NCBI GenBank assembly: GCA_963678675.1
Contig: OY783191.1
Span: 25,688,955 to 25,752,954 of the forward strand
Source: Xiphydria camelus
Taxonomy: Eukaryota; Arthropoda; Insecta; Hymenoptera; Xiphydriidae
Length of the DNA: 64,000 bases
Direction of reading: 5' to 3'
Made by a program: the position numbers and the translations under genes. Under the pieces are notes generated by a model. That model made no database searches. It was not told where the DNA came from and saw only the letters and a program-made list of their open reading frames with translations. This document shows, piece by piece, positions 1 through 11,861 of this stretch (position 1 is the first letter of the stretch; every line of letters starts with the position of its first letter).

Positions 1-1400
1 ATAGAAGTTGAACTTTATTAAATAAAAGAAAAGTGGCATTAAAATACATAGAAGTAATAACCCCCGACCTATCCCGTCACTGCCATTGGTAGCCCGCTCA
101 TTATCAGACATAAAAGTTAGAAATTTGCAAAACTGTAGGAGGGAAATATATCATGTCATACATGGTTGAATTTGTAATAAAATTTCCTAAATTTTTGTCC
201 ACATGACTAAACCGAAATTTCGAAAAATTAGATAAAAAAATTTTTTTTTTGAAAAATAATGCTTTTTTTCAAAATCTGTTTAGGGGATTTTATTATACTA
301 AAAAAACCAAACAAAACGTACATTGAAAGTTTTCATCTATCTCGCTTCGTTTCGGAGATAGCTCGAAGGGGGTGAAAATTCAGGGGTCCATTTCACCCCC
401 TTAAACCAAAATTGGGCCGCTATAAAAAAATAGGGGTCTCTTATTTTTCGATAAACTTTAAATTTACGAAGTTTCATCAAGATCGGAAGCGGCGGCCTCG
501 AAACGTTTCCTTGTCAGTGACCTCGAAAACATATTGACGTGGTAGTTTATTCTCGTGAAGACACATTTTCTTATTTTTGCAATTATCATATGAACCTTCC
601 ATACAATAATATAAAATGACCTTGAAATGACCTTAGGGGTTATGTTATCAAAAAAATAGGATACATATCTAGACGTAAAATTTCCCGTTCTTTCAGAATC
701 TGCAGTAAAAAAAATTCATTTTTGGGAGAATAAATACATTTGACCTTGAAATGACCTTGAATTTGACCTTGTCGGATAAAACGGACATCGGATTTGGATT
801 CAGCGACCCCAAAAATATATAGGAATAATAATTTGAATCGATTTGACTATTTTTCCAGGACTTGACCTTGAAATGACCTTGAACGTGACGTGATGGAGAC
901 AAACGGATACCGGATTCGGATTCAGCAATCTCAAACATATAAAGATATACTGGTCTGGTTCCGAGAACAGGGACTTTTTTTTGTGTGCCTGTGTAATTAT
1001 TTCATATTTAAATCTTGGAAATCGATTCATGACCATACTACTTTAAAGGGCGGACTCATGCTGAGAAACCCCGAGGAGCCCCGGCAACACCCGAAAAGCA
1101 TCAATATGAATAGTTTCTTGCCTGAGACACAGCTTGAACTACGAGAGAGAGAGGGTACAGTATACCGTTTAAGGAGGAACATCAGTACTCTACGGGGTGA
1201 GGCGAGAGGAGGGAAAGAACAAAGCTTTCGACGCGTATTGCCAATATCAGATAATGAAATTTTAGTTCACTCAAAAATTATATATACGTTATTAATGTCA
1301 CAAAATGTGGCTTATCATTGCATTATTATTGATTTAAAATCAATATAATATTTATTTAAATTTCTTACTGTTAAATTTTACATTATTTATTCGAGTACGA
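1..1400. repeat. Helitron/HINE-like non-coding repeat region
   Basis: No gene is visible. The stretch is rich in variants of GACCTTGAAATGACCTTGA, the same lexicon seen in the Helitron-type elements at 3.0-10.0 kb. Two diverged copies of a ~110-bp block lie head to tail at about 739-850 and 862-950; both pass from the GACCTTGAA motif to a CGGAT(T/A)..GGATTCAGC motif. Open frames here are low in complexity and match no family I know. This is probably decayed non-autonomous Helitron DNA. Confidence 0.45.
1045..1125 (+). repeat. 80-bp direct repeat, copy 1 (copy 2 at 2231-2306)
   Basis: Beginning AAGGGCGGACTCA and ending TTGCCTGAGA, this block recurs in the same orientation at 2231-2306, with substitutions and a short deletion. 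The 1.1 kb between the copies holds no recognisable gene. The pair could be the subterminal repeats of a decayed element or two independent insertions. Confidence 0.55.
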
Positions 1401-2671
1401 AAATGAGAAAAACGTGGCAACACCGGAGTTTTTGACCACGAGGTTGGTATGAGATTTGTCGGTAAAAACAGTCACTTACCGACATAATTCTACGCGTGAC
1501 ATCTATACGTACATATTTTGATATTCATAACCTCAAAGCTATATTATGTTTACGTGGGTTCTATCAGTAGCCAAGTATTGCTTTCAAAATGTATAATATT
1601 ACGGCACAATGTTATCGTTGGAAAGAAAATTACTCACCATAATTAACAAATTCACGATTTCGAGATTGGACGCTTCGATCTCCCGAATTGACACCAACTC
1701 TAACTACCGACTCGACTTCTACCGGTATACAGGTAAATGAGAGTACCGACCAAACCCGGACGATGGTAGATTTCAAGGTCCTTGCAATTGTGCGGTGCTG
1801 CGCGGGTCATGCTGTATTAGTCTCGGGTTTGAATCCTAGCGCACCGTCTGACCTTTCCTCTGACGTCACGCGCTATTGCCACGTTTTCCCCTATTCGTTC
1901 AAAAATTCCGTTTTCTCGAAACCTTTTACTAAATTACACAAAAACTACTAAGTGAAATTGGTTTAAACTGTGCAGGATAGAAGTTTATAACTACATGCAA
2001 AATAAAACGTTTTCTTTTTACCATTTCTTCCATTTTAAGAGCCAATATTATTACTATCAAATCATCGGCCGTTAAGGTTCCATGTTAATCAGTGACTTTT
2101 TAAACATGAAAAAAAAACGGGTCAGTGAATTTCTTTCAAATTTTTACAGTAGCGTTCTGATGAAGTGAAGATTATAAGAAAAAAAATCTTAGTAATTGGT
2201 CCATTTTCATTTCACTGATGTTCCTTCTTAAAGGGCGGACTCACGCCGAGAGATTCCGAAAAGCCCCCACAACACCCGAATATAAATAGCTTCTCGCCTG
2301 AGAATATTTTGACAACCGCGCATTTCTTCAAAACAGGTAATTCGACGACATTTGGCAACAGCACCAGTATCCCAGTTAAATGCCAAGGTCACGGCGCGGT
2401 TTCGGCAAATATCAAAGGAATTTTATGGAGTGTCGCCTATGTTACTCTGTGCTTTCAGCTCTGTCAAGGCTCTTTCAATTCCCGGATTTCGACTCGGGTA
2501 GAATTGGAAGATAAAGAGAGAGACTTCGAAGCGCGAATCGGTTTGCCGTACGGATAGGAGTCACTAGGAGGGATTAGGGAAGTCGTTCTTTGCGGTCGGA
2601 GGATCGGACCTTGATAGGACCGTTTCGCCGTCGACGCCTCCGGAGCTCGACGCCGTACGGCTACTAGACGG
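1400..2671. other. no gene recognised; intergenic or decayed repeats
   Basis: Short open frames only. Positions 1632-1690 resemble 25965-26030, which is one arm of the foldback element at 25.7-26.2 kb, so a fragment of that family lies here. The second copy of the 80-bp repeat is at 2231-2306. The segment 2560-2671 is GC-richer than its surroundings and is not assignable. Confidence 0.4.
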
Positions 2672-3175
2672 AGAGCCAGCGACGATTTTAGTTAAGGAAT
2701 TTCAAGAAGGCTGAAAATTTTAATTTGCGTTAAAGAAAAATTACTGAACGTAGAATGATTGGTCTGCCAGTCGTAGGTGGCCGGGTTTACCTACCCTGGG
2801 TGCCCAAAGGGTTAAAGTCTCTGTTTAACTTTGAACTCGATTATCTCGAAACGCAGTGGGGATATGTTAAAAATACGTAGTATCTTTTTTATAGTAAAAA
2901 TATAGGTAAACACTTTTTATCTAAACTTTTCTTCGATATCTGCAATCGATTTCGAGATAATCGATATTGAACTTGCTCTTCAACCACGGTGTCTATCCCA
3001 CTTTTATTATATACTAGCAGCCCGTCCCGGCTTCGCACGGGTAGATTGTGGATTGATTTTGGTCGTCATTTAATGAATTTTTAGCAGATATCTGTACTCA
3101 TAGGTAGGGAGCCATGCTACGCTAAAAAAACACATGTATTTAATTTAAATTGGAAAGTATATTTCTTTTATTAAT

Positions 3176-3604
3176 TTATCTTAAGGCCAGCGGATAGACA
3201 ATGTTTTTTATTTTTTTATTTGGAGTAAAAACGTGTAAATTTTTCGGTGTGCCAACTCTGGAGCAAGCCACATACAATTGGCCGTGTGAAAAACATGAAT
3301 TTTCCAAATTTAAGCCAGCAATAGTCAACGATTGACCTTGTGCTTTGTTGATGGTAATAGCAAAAGCAAGACGCAAAGGGAACTGGAGCCGCTTGAATTC
3401 GAATGTTAAATCGTTGGAAATCATAGGTATGCGTGAATGAGGACGTCTTCGCCTTTGAATTTGCCAGTGATGATTGTTACCTCGATTAAATTTGGTTGGA
3501 ACTAAGCGATTTTTCGTGTAACTGATTTGGAATATTATGTCAGATGTAAGAGATTCCAAATGAAGGTCATGGTCAAGGTCAAATACAATATCACCATTGT
3601 ACAC
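3176..3604 (-). pseudogene. Helitron PIF1-type helicase, C-terminal remnant
   Basis: This open frame of 142 codons ends with the last part of a Helitron helicase. The sequence RLAFAITINKAQGQSL corresponds to superfamily 1 motif V, and FSHGQLYVACSRV to motif VI. The intact protein is a Rep-helicase fusion well over 1,000 residues long that unwinds DNA during rolling-circle transposition. Everything upstream, including Walker A, Walker B and the HUH nuclease, is missing. The first ~55 residues come from non-coding repeat sequence, so the apparent start is accidental. Orientation and position, just inside the 3' terminus of the host Helitron, fit a 5'-truncated derivative of a once autonomous element. 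Confidence 0.85.
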
Positions 3605-3949
3605 CCACTAAAAAATCCTAAATCCTACTATCAAAAAGAATTTGTATAGGGCCCATAGCTTTCATGGTACGAAGTCGAACTGTACTTGACCTTAATTTGA
3701 CCTCCGCTGACCATAAAGGTCACATGGAAATAATGGTCAAGGACATATTTGAACGTGAAATTTCCCGCTCTTTTCATTTTCGGTATATAAAATAGAGGTT
3801 CGGATTTTAAGGCCGGATTAGAAGGTCATTGTCAATGTCAAATCCAATATGACCATTGGGTAGCCAGGGAAAAATCCTAAAAGTTTTATATTAAACGTTT
3901 TTCTCTAAAATGATTTCCCGCTGAGATAATCAGCTGTGCCTGGACATTT

Positions 3950-4555
3950 TGAACACCCTGTATAAGATTTACTAACTCAGAAACCTTCGCGGGCATGCGT
4001 CCAACCATTCCCTAAAGTTTCATCGCAATCGGATGAACGGTTTAGGAAGGCATAATAATCATCCGTACCGGTACTTTTCGAACACCCTGTATACGATTTA
4101 CTAACTCAGAAACCTTCGCGGGCATGCGTCCAACCATTCCTCAAAGTTTCATCGCAATCGGATGAACGGTTTAGGAAGGCATAATAATCATCAGTACCGG
4201 TACTTTTTGAACACCCTATATAAGATTTACTAACTCAGAAACATTCGCGGGCATGCGTCCAACCATTCCCCAAAGTTTCATCGCAATCGAATGAACGGTT
4301 TAGGAAGGCATTTGATATTACCTTAAAGGTCACGGTCAAGGTCAAATCCAATACGACCACTGGGTAGCCAAGGGAAAATCCTTAAAGTTTTGTATTAAAC
4401 ATTTTTCTCTAAAATGTTTTCCCGCTGAGATAATCGGCCGTACCGGGACTTTTTGAACACCCTGTATAAGATTTACTAACTCAGAAACCATCGCGGGCAT
4501 GCGTCCAACCATTTCCCAAAATTTCATCGCAATCGGATGAACGGTTTAGGAAGGC
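3950..4555 (-). repeat. ~120-bp minisatellite array in the Helitron
   Basis: About four complete or partial units are joined head to tail. Each contains AACACCCTGTATAAGATTT, an AACTCAGAAACC(T/A)TCGCGGG block, and GCAATCGGATGAACGGTTTA. Units differ by a few substitutions. The same unit makes up larger arrays at 5480-6240, 8700-9590 and 13440-14075. Confidence 0.9.
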
Positions 4556-4601
4556 ATAAGAGACAGACAGACAGACAAACATTCATTTTTATATATATAG
4601 A

Positions 4602-5221
4602 TTAGGCAAGCTAAAAATTGTAGGTGATACAAAAGGCATATAAGAGATTGTTTATTTAAAATGGGAGACCAAAATTCCATCGTAAACATACCGGCAGATC
4701 TGTGCTAAACCCGGTCCTAGACAATGTGATGAGAGGTAATGAATTACTATGAAAATTTATTAAGGTATATATGATACACACACAGAGTAATAGATAATAT
4801 TCTTATTTATTATGATACCTTACATAACAGTTAGACTTTTTTGTCAGGCATAAATGTACATTGCATTTGGAACATTTTGTAACATAAATATAAAACATTT
4901 ATTTCTTGCATAACTGGCGATGAAAAAAATTACCATGGGAAAGTCAAAAATCCTCGGAAATGTAATTAATATTTTGCCATCCATTATCTTCAAAATCATT
5001 AGTAGTGATAATCGATTTTGAACTTTCTCTTCAACCACGGCGTTTATCCCACTTTTACCCTACCTTAAATGGAACTAAGGTATCTTGTCACCACTTTATG
5101 GTCGTCTGCCGGCCCTTTTCGGCGTCCATTTGGTCTGCCAATATTTTTTTCCCCTATTAGGCGAATATCACTTTAATATACTAAAACGTGAGCCTGCTTG
5201 AAATACCTTAAGTAAGTAGTT
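4602..5221. other. no gene recognised; flank between two Helitron-type elements
   Basis: This holds AT-rich sequence with short open frames only. Positions 5012-5060 repeat the inner edge of the foldback arm at 2962-3005. A 64-codon open frame at 4844-5038 shows no recognisable motif. Confidence 0.5.
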
Positions 5222-7671
5222 TTTTTGATGTGTAAACATCTATGCTATGGCTCTGCGGTAGGACCTTCCTGGAAAATTGAGCGTCAGACGTAAGCCATGT
5301 AGATGTGATTGCGTCAGTGTGTGTGTGGCGCTACTGCGAATACTATTCGCGCAAGCTGGATTATCTCAACGGGAAAACATTTTAGAGAAAAATGTTTAAT
5401 ACAAAACTTTAAGGATTTTCCCTTGGCTACCCAGTGGTCGTATTGGATTTGACCTTGACCGTGACCTTTAAGGTAATATCAAATGCCTTCCTAAACCGTT
5501 CATTCGATTGCGATGAAACTTTGGGGAATGGTTGGACGCATGCCCGCGAAGGTTTCTGAGTTAGTAATCTTATATAAAAGGTGTTCAAAAAGTACCGGTA
5601 CTGATGATTATTATGCCTTCCTAAACCGTTCATCCGATTGCGATGAAAAGTTGGGGAATGGTTGGACGCATGCCCGCGAAGGTTTCTAAGTTAGTAAATC
5701 TTATACAGGGTGTTCAAAAAGTACCGGTACTGATGATTATTATGCCTTCCTAAACCGTTCATCCGATTGCGATGAAAAGTTGGGGAATGGTTGGACGCAT
5801 GCCCGCGAAGGTTTCTGAGTTATAAATCTTATACAGGGTGTTCAAAAAGTACCGGTACGGATGATTATTATGCCTTCCTAAACCGTTCATCCGATTGCAA
5901 TGAAAATTTGGGGAACAGTTGGACGCATATCCGCGAAGGTTTGAGTTAGTAAATCTTATACAGTGTGTTCAAAAAGTACCGGTATGGATGATTATTATGC
6001 CTTCCTAAACCGTTCATCCGATTGCGATGAAAATTTCGGGAACAGTTGGACGCATATCCGCGAAGGTTTCTGAGTTAGTAAATCTTATACAGGGTGTTCA
6101 AAAAGTACCGGTACGGATGATTATTATGCCTTATTAAACCGTTCATCCGATTGCGATGAAAATTTGGGGAACAGTTGGACGCATATCCTCGAAGGTTTCT
6201 GAGTTAGTAAATCTTATACAGGGTGTTCAAAAAGTCGAACTATACTTTGTGACGTGGAGAATCGCTCCGCGTCACAAAAAGGGTGCACTCGGGCCCCTTT
6301 CGGAAAATGCGCGCGAATCGATTAGCGATAAGGCCGCGCGAAGCGTCACGAGCGCAATCGTGACGAGAAGGCGAGCGAGTCGGAGGAGTCAGTTTTGCGG
6401 TCACGCTCAGCAAGCGAGCCTCGTAGAGAGTGTCCCGTAATAGCGTTCAGCGAGTGAACCCCGATTGTTCCCCGAGTTAGTTTAGTGCGATAACGAGAGC
6501 GAGCAGAGGAGCCGCGACGAGATCCACCGGGAGAGACCCCCCCCTCGATATCGAGAGAGAGCTCCTCCCAGGAGGCTGAGGTCGACGCCGAGAGGACTCC
6601 CGGATCTGCCACCCAGAAGCCTTGGAGCCGGGACGCGCCCAGGCAGGAAACGACCGCTGCAGCCCCGGTACGCTCCCCCTTTCCTTGCGCCCGACCTCCG
6701 ACTCGCCTTCGCGCCGTAGCTCGCCGTCCGAGAGAGAGAGCACCCGTTTTCGTCTCGCGCTCGCCGTCCGAGAGCGCACGTTTTCGTCAGCGCCTCCGCG
6801 CCGATAGCGCATCGTTAGCGCCTTTCGTCTCGTCGACGATTCGAGCGGTGTCCGCGACGTTGTGCGGCATCACTCCGCTTTCTTGGTTTGCGACCGCGAG
6901 CGTCGCCCGGGGACCTCCGTTTAGTCCCCAACCGAATAAACGTTTCTTTTGTCTTTTTTGAACGCAGTCGATTTTCTTTTTCGCGAACCCGTCCGCGAAT
7001 CCGTCCTCCCGAGTCCCAGTCAGCGTCCACCGAACCGCCCCTCTACCATTTGCTGTGGTAGCCGGACCCGTTCGAGATCGGAACGGTACCGATCTCGCGA
7101 TTTCCGCGCGTTCCCGGGGAGCTCGATCGTCTCCCCTCGCGGTGCATGCGTGGTGCACCTGGCGCCCATCGTCTTTTCCGTTTCGCGCGCGGCATCGGGG
7201 CCGTGAGATTGTGAGTAGCGGAGGGCACCGAGGGCCCTCACCGAAAGCTACGTCATAACTTGACCTAAATTTGGCCTCCGCTGACAATAAAGGTAACATG
7301 AAAAAAATGGTCAAGGACACATTTTAACGTGAAAAAAAATTAATTTGACCTTGATATAACCTTGAAGGTCATGGTCAAGGTCAAATCCAATATGACCATT
7401 CCGTATCCCGGGAAAAATACTAAAAGTTTTGTATTAAAAATGTATTTAAACAATGGTGGACAGACAAAATCAATCCACAATCTACCCATGCGAAGCCGGG
7501 ACGGGCTGCTAGTAAGTTATAAATCTAATATAATAATAATAAATATTTTATTATAGAAAAAATTAAACTTCTTTATGTCGAACTACGACGTCATATTCCC
7601 CAATTAAACTCGGACCGCAGATAATTGTAAGATGTTTACACATCCTCCGTGAGTACAACGGCACTCACACC
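5222..7671 (+). mobile_element. Helentron-associated element (HINE), copy A
   Basis: The 5' end is a T run followed by GATGTGTAAACATC. The inverse of that motif lies ~30 bp inside the 3' end (7631-7644), followed by a small hairpin (GTGAGT..ACTCAC), then ACC and a T run. A terminal 5' repeat paired with a subterminal 3' repeat is the asymmetric layout described for Helentrons, which insert into T-rich sites. Inside are a 6-unit array of the ~120-bp minisatellite and, near 7488-7515, an internal canonical Helitron 3' end (GGACGGGCTGCTAGT). The solo LTR at 6248-7257 interrupts it. No coding capacity is visible. Confidence 0.75.
6248..7257. mobile_element. solo LTR, 1,010 bp, with ACTT target duplication
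   Basis: The block begins TGTGACG and ends CGTCATA, a 7-bp inverted pair with one mismatch. It is flanked on both sides by ACTT (6244-6247 and 7258-7261). The uninterrupted sequence AACTATACTTGACCTAAAT is present at 9587-9605 and, inverted, near 13430. The block is much more GC-rich than its surroundings and has a polyadenylation-like GAATAAACG at about 6934. TG-type ends and a 4-bp duplication fit an LTR retrotransposon whose copy recombined to a solo LTR; the family is unknown. The open frames inside are GC-driven and not credible genes. Confidence 0.75.
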
Positions 7672-8008
7672 TTTTTTTTTCACCCCTTTGGGCATCCAGA
7701 AGAGTAAGTTCAAAATCGATTATCTCGAAATCGATTGCAGATATCGAAGAAAAGTTGAGATAAAAAGTGTTTACCTATATTTTTACTGTAAAAAAGATAC
7801 TACGTATTTTTGACATATCTCCACTGCGTTTCGAGATAATCGAGTTCAAAGTTAAACAGAGACTTTAACCCTTTAGGCACCCAGGGTAGGTAAACCCGGC
7901 CACCTACGACTGGCAGAACAGTCATTCTACGTTCAGTAATCTTTCTTTAACGCAAATTAAAATTTTTAGCCTGCTTGAAATTCCTTAACTAAAATCGTCG
8001 CTGGCTCT

Positions 8009-8438
8009 TGGACTACGTATATATACCTTCGTGTGGTGGTGGTATAGAAGTCGCGCGTGGTGTCTTGTTTCGCGGAATTCGGTCGTCGCGTCGGTCCTAT
8101 TACGAGAATCTTGACGTCTTATTTTTACGAGAATCCGAATCACGGTGGTAGTTTATGTAGCGAACCAAGGGGCGTTTCTCCGCAAATTGGAAGGTGCCGA
8201 TTGAATCCGTTACAGAAGAGCGAATGAGAAACTAAATTGTGATAGCCTCGAAAGAATTGTGTGTAAATTACAAGGTTTATACAGGTTTTAATTACCTATA
8301 TTTAACAGCGAAATTTTTGGTTCAGACGACTTTGGAGGTCTTTAGCGTTCGAAATCGGTTATTTCTTCGGTTACATGGTTTATACGTTGAAGATGAAAAG
8401 TTATATTTCGATAATAATTAGCGAATGTCTTTTTAACG
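8009..8438. other. no gene recognised
   Basis: A 60-codon open frame (8239-8421) shows no recognisable motif. The sequence lies between the right arm of the foldback and Helentron-type element B. Confidence 0.5.
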
Positions 8439-10007
8439 TTTTTGATGTGTAAACATCTATGCTATGGCTCTGCGGTAGGACCTTCCTGGGAAATTGAGCG
8501 TCAGACGTAAGCCATGTAGATGTGACTGCGTCAGTGTGTGTGTGGCGCTACTGCGCATACTATTCGCGCAAGCTGGATTATCTCAACGGGAAAACATTTT
8601 AGAGAAAAATGTTTAATACAAAACTTTAAGGATTTTCCCTTGGCTACCCAGTGGTCGTATTGGATTTGACCTTGACCGTGACCTTTAAGGTAATATCAAA
8701 TGCCTTCCTAAACCGTTCATCCGATTGCGATGAAACTTTGGGGAATGGTTGGACGCATGCCCGCGAAGGTTTCTGAGTTAGTAACCTTATATAAAAGGTG
8801 TTCAAAAAGTACCGGTACTGATGATTATTATGCCTTACTAAACCGTTCATCCGATTGCGATGAAAAGTTGGGGAATGGTTGGACGCATGCCCGCGAAGGT
8901 TTCTGAGTTAGTAAATCTTATACAGGGTGTTCAAAAAGTACCGGTACGGATGATTATTATGCCTTCCTAAACCGTTCATCCGATTGCGATGAAAATTTGG
9001 GGAACAGTTGGACGCATATCCGCGAAGGTTTGAGTTAGTAAATATTATACAGGGTGTTCAAAAAGTACCGGTACGGATGATTATTATGCCTTCCTAAACC
9101 GTTCATCCGATTGCGATGAAACTTTGGGGAATGGTTGGACGCATGCCCGCGAAGGTTTCTGAGTTAGTAAATCTTATAAAAGGTGTTCAAAAAGTACCGG
9201 TATTGATGATGATTATTATGCCTTCCTAAACCGTTCATCCGATTGCGATGAAAAGTTGGGAAATGGTTGGACGCATGCCCTCGAAGGTTTCTGAGTTAGT
9301 AAATCTTATACAGGGTGTTCAAAAAGTACCGGTACGGATGATTATTATGCCTTCCTGAACCGTTCATCCGATTGCGATGAAAATTTGGGGAACAGTTGGA
9401 CGCATATTCGCGAAGGTTTCTGAGTTAGTAAATCTTATACAGGGTGTTCAAAAAGTACCGGTACGGATGATTATTATGCCTTATTAAACCGTTCATCCGA
9501 TTGCGATGAAAATTTGGGGAACTGTTGGACGCATATCCGCGAAGGTTTCTGAGTTAGTAAATCTTATACAGGGTGTTCAAAAAGTCGAACTATACTTGAC
9601 CTAAATTTGGCCTCCGCTGACAATAAAGGTAACATGAAAAAAATGGTCAAGGACACATTTTAACGTGAAAAAAAATTAATTTGACCTTGATATAACCTTG
9701 AAGGTCATGGTCAAGGTCAAATCCAATATGACCATTGCGTAGCCCGGGAAAAATACTAAAAGTTTTGTATTAAAAATGTATTTAAACAATGGTGGATGGA
9801 CAAAATCAATCCACAATCTACCCGTGCGAAGCAGGGACGGGCTGCTAGTAAGTTATAAATCTAATATAATAATAATAAATATTTTATTATAGAAAAAATT
9901 TAACTTCTTTATGTCGAACTACGACGTCATATTCCCCAATTAAACTCGGACCGCAGATAATTGTAAGATGTTTACACATCCTCCGTGAGTACAACGGCAC
10001 TCACACC
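8439..10007 (+). mobile_element. Helentron-associated element (HINE), copy B
   Basis: It has the same organisation as copy A without the LTR. A T run and GATGTGTAAACATC (8444-8457) mark the 5' end. A ~7-unit minisatellite spans 8700-9590. An internal Helitron 3' end (CTGCTAGT) lies near 9841-9849. The subterminal inverse motif is at 9967-9980, the GTGAGT..ACTCAC hairpin follows, and the element ends at 10007 before a T run. It preserves the empty site of the LTR found in copy A. No coding capacity is visible. Confidence 0.78.
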
Positions 10008-11861
10008 TTTTTTTTTTAATAGGCGAAAGAATTATGTACCGAACGAACTGTTATGTAATGCATATTTATTGTGAGTAAAAAATGTTAAATGCTCATCATT
10101 GTTGAATAAATTGAAGAAACGTAAACAATATTATAAAAAATATAAATTAAACATTTTTTCTGTTTTTTAATCACAAGTCTTATAAAGATCTTAAAGTAAT
10201 TTACATTTAGCATAAGTGTTATACAGTATAGTATTGTATTTAAAAACAAATATGTAATTATACCACTTTTAGAATTCTTACCCGGAGTTTTTCCTCCATT
10301 ACACTTTGTGGAATTGATTCCTATATTTTGAACTTTTTTTTTCCTCATTGCATGCGTTGAAGACTACCGCAGCCAAGTTGTCGGTGCGAGGTCTTACGAT
10401 CTCGCCGGCTGGCAAGTACCAGGCATGCTTTGCCGTATCGGAAAGGTTGCAAAGTGAAATTGCACGCAATATCTTCGCGCACGACAAGCCTCTCCCTTCG
10501 CTATTGAAAAAGTTAATTGGTTCCGGCTATACCAGTAGTTTAATAGCCGCAATGCTTTGAGCTATGCATCGCGGGCGATGTAATCACTTTATCGATCTTC
10601 TACTAATCCGGATCCAGGCACGACCCTATTAAAGTAAAATCAACCTAGCTTGTAAGCTGTGAAGTTATGAGATAAGACCAATTAAGCTTCGACTGCAGGT
10701 GATGTTGATGTGATGAATAAATGATTCAAAATTGAACAACACATGAGCCAATGTAAATTCATGACAAACCCGATCTCGTTGGGGAGCTCCGCTCCCTCAA
10801 GCCGCCCAGATGTTGTGAGTATTTAAGGTATTTCCATGGTTTTGCGTTTTTCTTACGAATCTCATCAAATTTTGCCAATCAAAGGACTGAAATATTACCC
10901 ATCGATTCCCAAAATTCCAAAAGGCTGAGCCATGTAGTTTAAAAGAAAATGTTAATTCAAAGTAGCATTTTCTACACTGACTTTCAATGGCTAACATGTA
11001 GAAAGACGGTACCTCAGTGACGTTTTGAGCTATAACTACAGAACCAATCTTACAATGTTAAAGAGAAACTAACGGCGAATAAAATTATATTGTAGGATTA
11101 TGTTCACCAAAACTGGAAGTGCTGAGCCATATAGTTTCAGAGAAATTATAACTTAAAAACTGAGATTTTTCTTGAAACTGCAAAGTGGTAGGGACGAGTA
11201 ACGATGATGTGGCAACAGTGCACATAGCTGATTTAGCCCTCTCCTGTGACTATGGGACTCAGTAGTACTTTTGCTACCGGAGAGGGAATAGCCAGTGGCA
11301 TGGCGCGGCAGCCCCCACTACGGCACGTAGTGGTAGGCACATAGCGGTATTCTAAGGAGAGAGAAGCACTGTTGCCACGATTATCGGGCCAGGCAGTGTA
11401 TATGTGTGAGGTACATTTGTACACAGGAGGTCTCTGTGTAGCAAGGAGCTCAGAGTACAGAGTTACTCAAAAGTTTCGTTCGTGCGTAATACAGTTTGTG
11501 ATCAGTTGTACTAAGTCCTGAATCAAAAAATTTGAATACGACTGTCACCATTGAAATACCTTAAGGCGTTTTGCGTATTTTTCTAACACAACCGATAACC
11601 GTCGAAGTCTTACGATATTATTATTAACATAAACGCGAATGGCAACAAAACTTTACTATTCTATAGCAGGCATGATCAATCAACGTATTTATATAGTATT
11701 TTATTTATTTGTTTATTTTAATTAATTAAATATTATTAAAATAATTATTTTTAAAAAATAATTAAAATATTTATAAGGTATTTAGGTTTTATAGGGATTT
11801 TATCTCAACAGCCTTCTACGTAGGATCTCGGGACTAGTAAATAATGAACGAATAGGGTAAT
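10008..11861. other. gene-poor interval with one orphan open frame
   Basis: The open frame 10348-10560 (70 codons, plus) has better codon texture than its AT-rich flanks and reads KTTAAKLSVRGLTISPAG near its start. I do not recognise it. It could be a captured exon or chance. The rest is AT-rich sequence plus the small MITE at 11209-11378. Confidence 0.3.
11209..11378. mobile_element. 170-bp MITE-like element
   Basis: GTGGCAACAGTGC at 11209-11221 is exactly inverted at 11366-11378, with weaker pairing just outside. The interior is GC-richer than the surroundings and has no coding potential. The superfamily is undetermined. Confidence 0.5.

Larger units (their letters stand above)
3014..4601 (-). 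mobile_element. Helitron, canonical termini, minus strand
   Basis: Read on the minus strand, the element begins TCTATATATATAAAAATGAA at 4601. It ends at 3014 with a hairpin (CCCG..GACGGG) followed by CTG and CTAG. The flanking bases are A before TC and T after CTAG, the A|T insertion site expected of Helitrons, which make no target duplication. It contains a helicase remnant near the 3' end (3176-3604) and a ~120-bp minisatellite (3950-4555). At 1.6 kb with no Rep (HUH) domain it cannot be autonomous. The minisatellite and the 3' end recur inside the three Helentron-type elements at 5.2, 8.4 and 13.0 kb. Confidence 0.8.
2672..8008. mobile_element. foldback/long-TIR element split by Helitron-type insertions
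   Basis: The block 2672-3003 is matched in inverted orientation by about 7691-8008. Shared landmarks are AGAGCCAGCGACG at the outer ends, TAACCCTTT(A/G)GGCACCCAG, and GATAATCGA at the inner edge. Arms are ~320 bp and clearly diverged. The interior is now occupied by the Helitron at 3014-4601 and the Helentron-type element at 5222-7671. A 50-bp piece at 5012-5060 repeats the inner edge of the left arm, so the centre was more complex than one hairpin. I could not identify target duplications. Confidence 0.6.

Noticed and set aside
6346..7320. Several overlapping open frames of 60-177 codons
   Set aside because: They lie in the GC-rich solo LTR, occur on both strands in all frames and have arginine/serine-rich compositions typical of GC bias.
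3950..9590. Regular arrays that could be mistaken for CRISPR
   Set aside because: The ~120-bp units are joined directly with no unique spacers, vary by substitution and lie inside Helitron-type elements in eukaryotic DNA.
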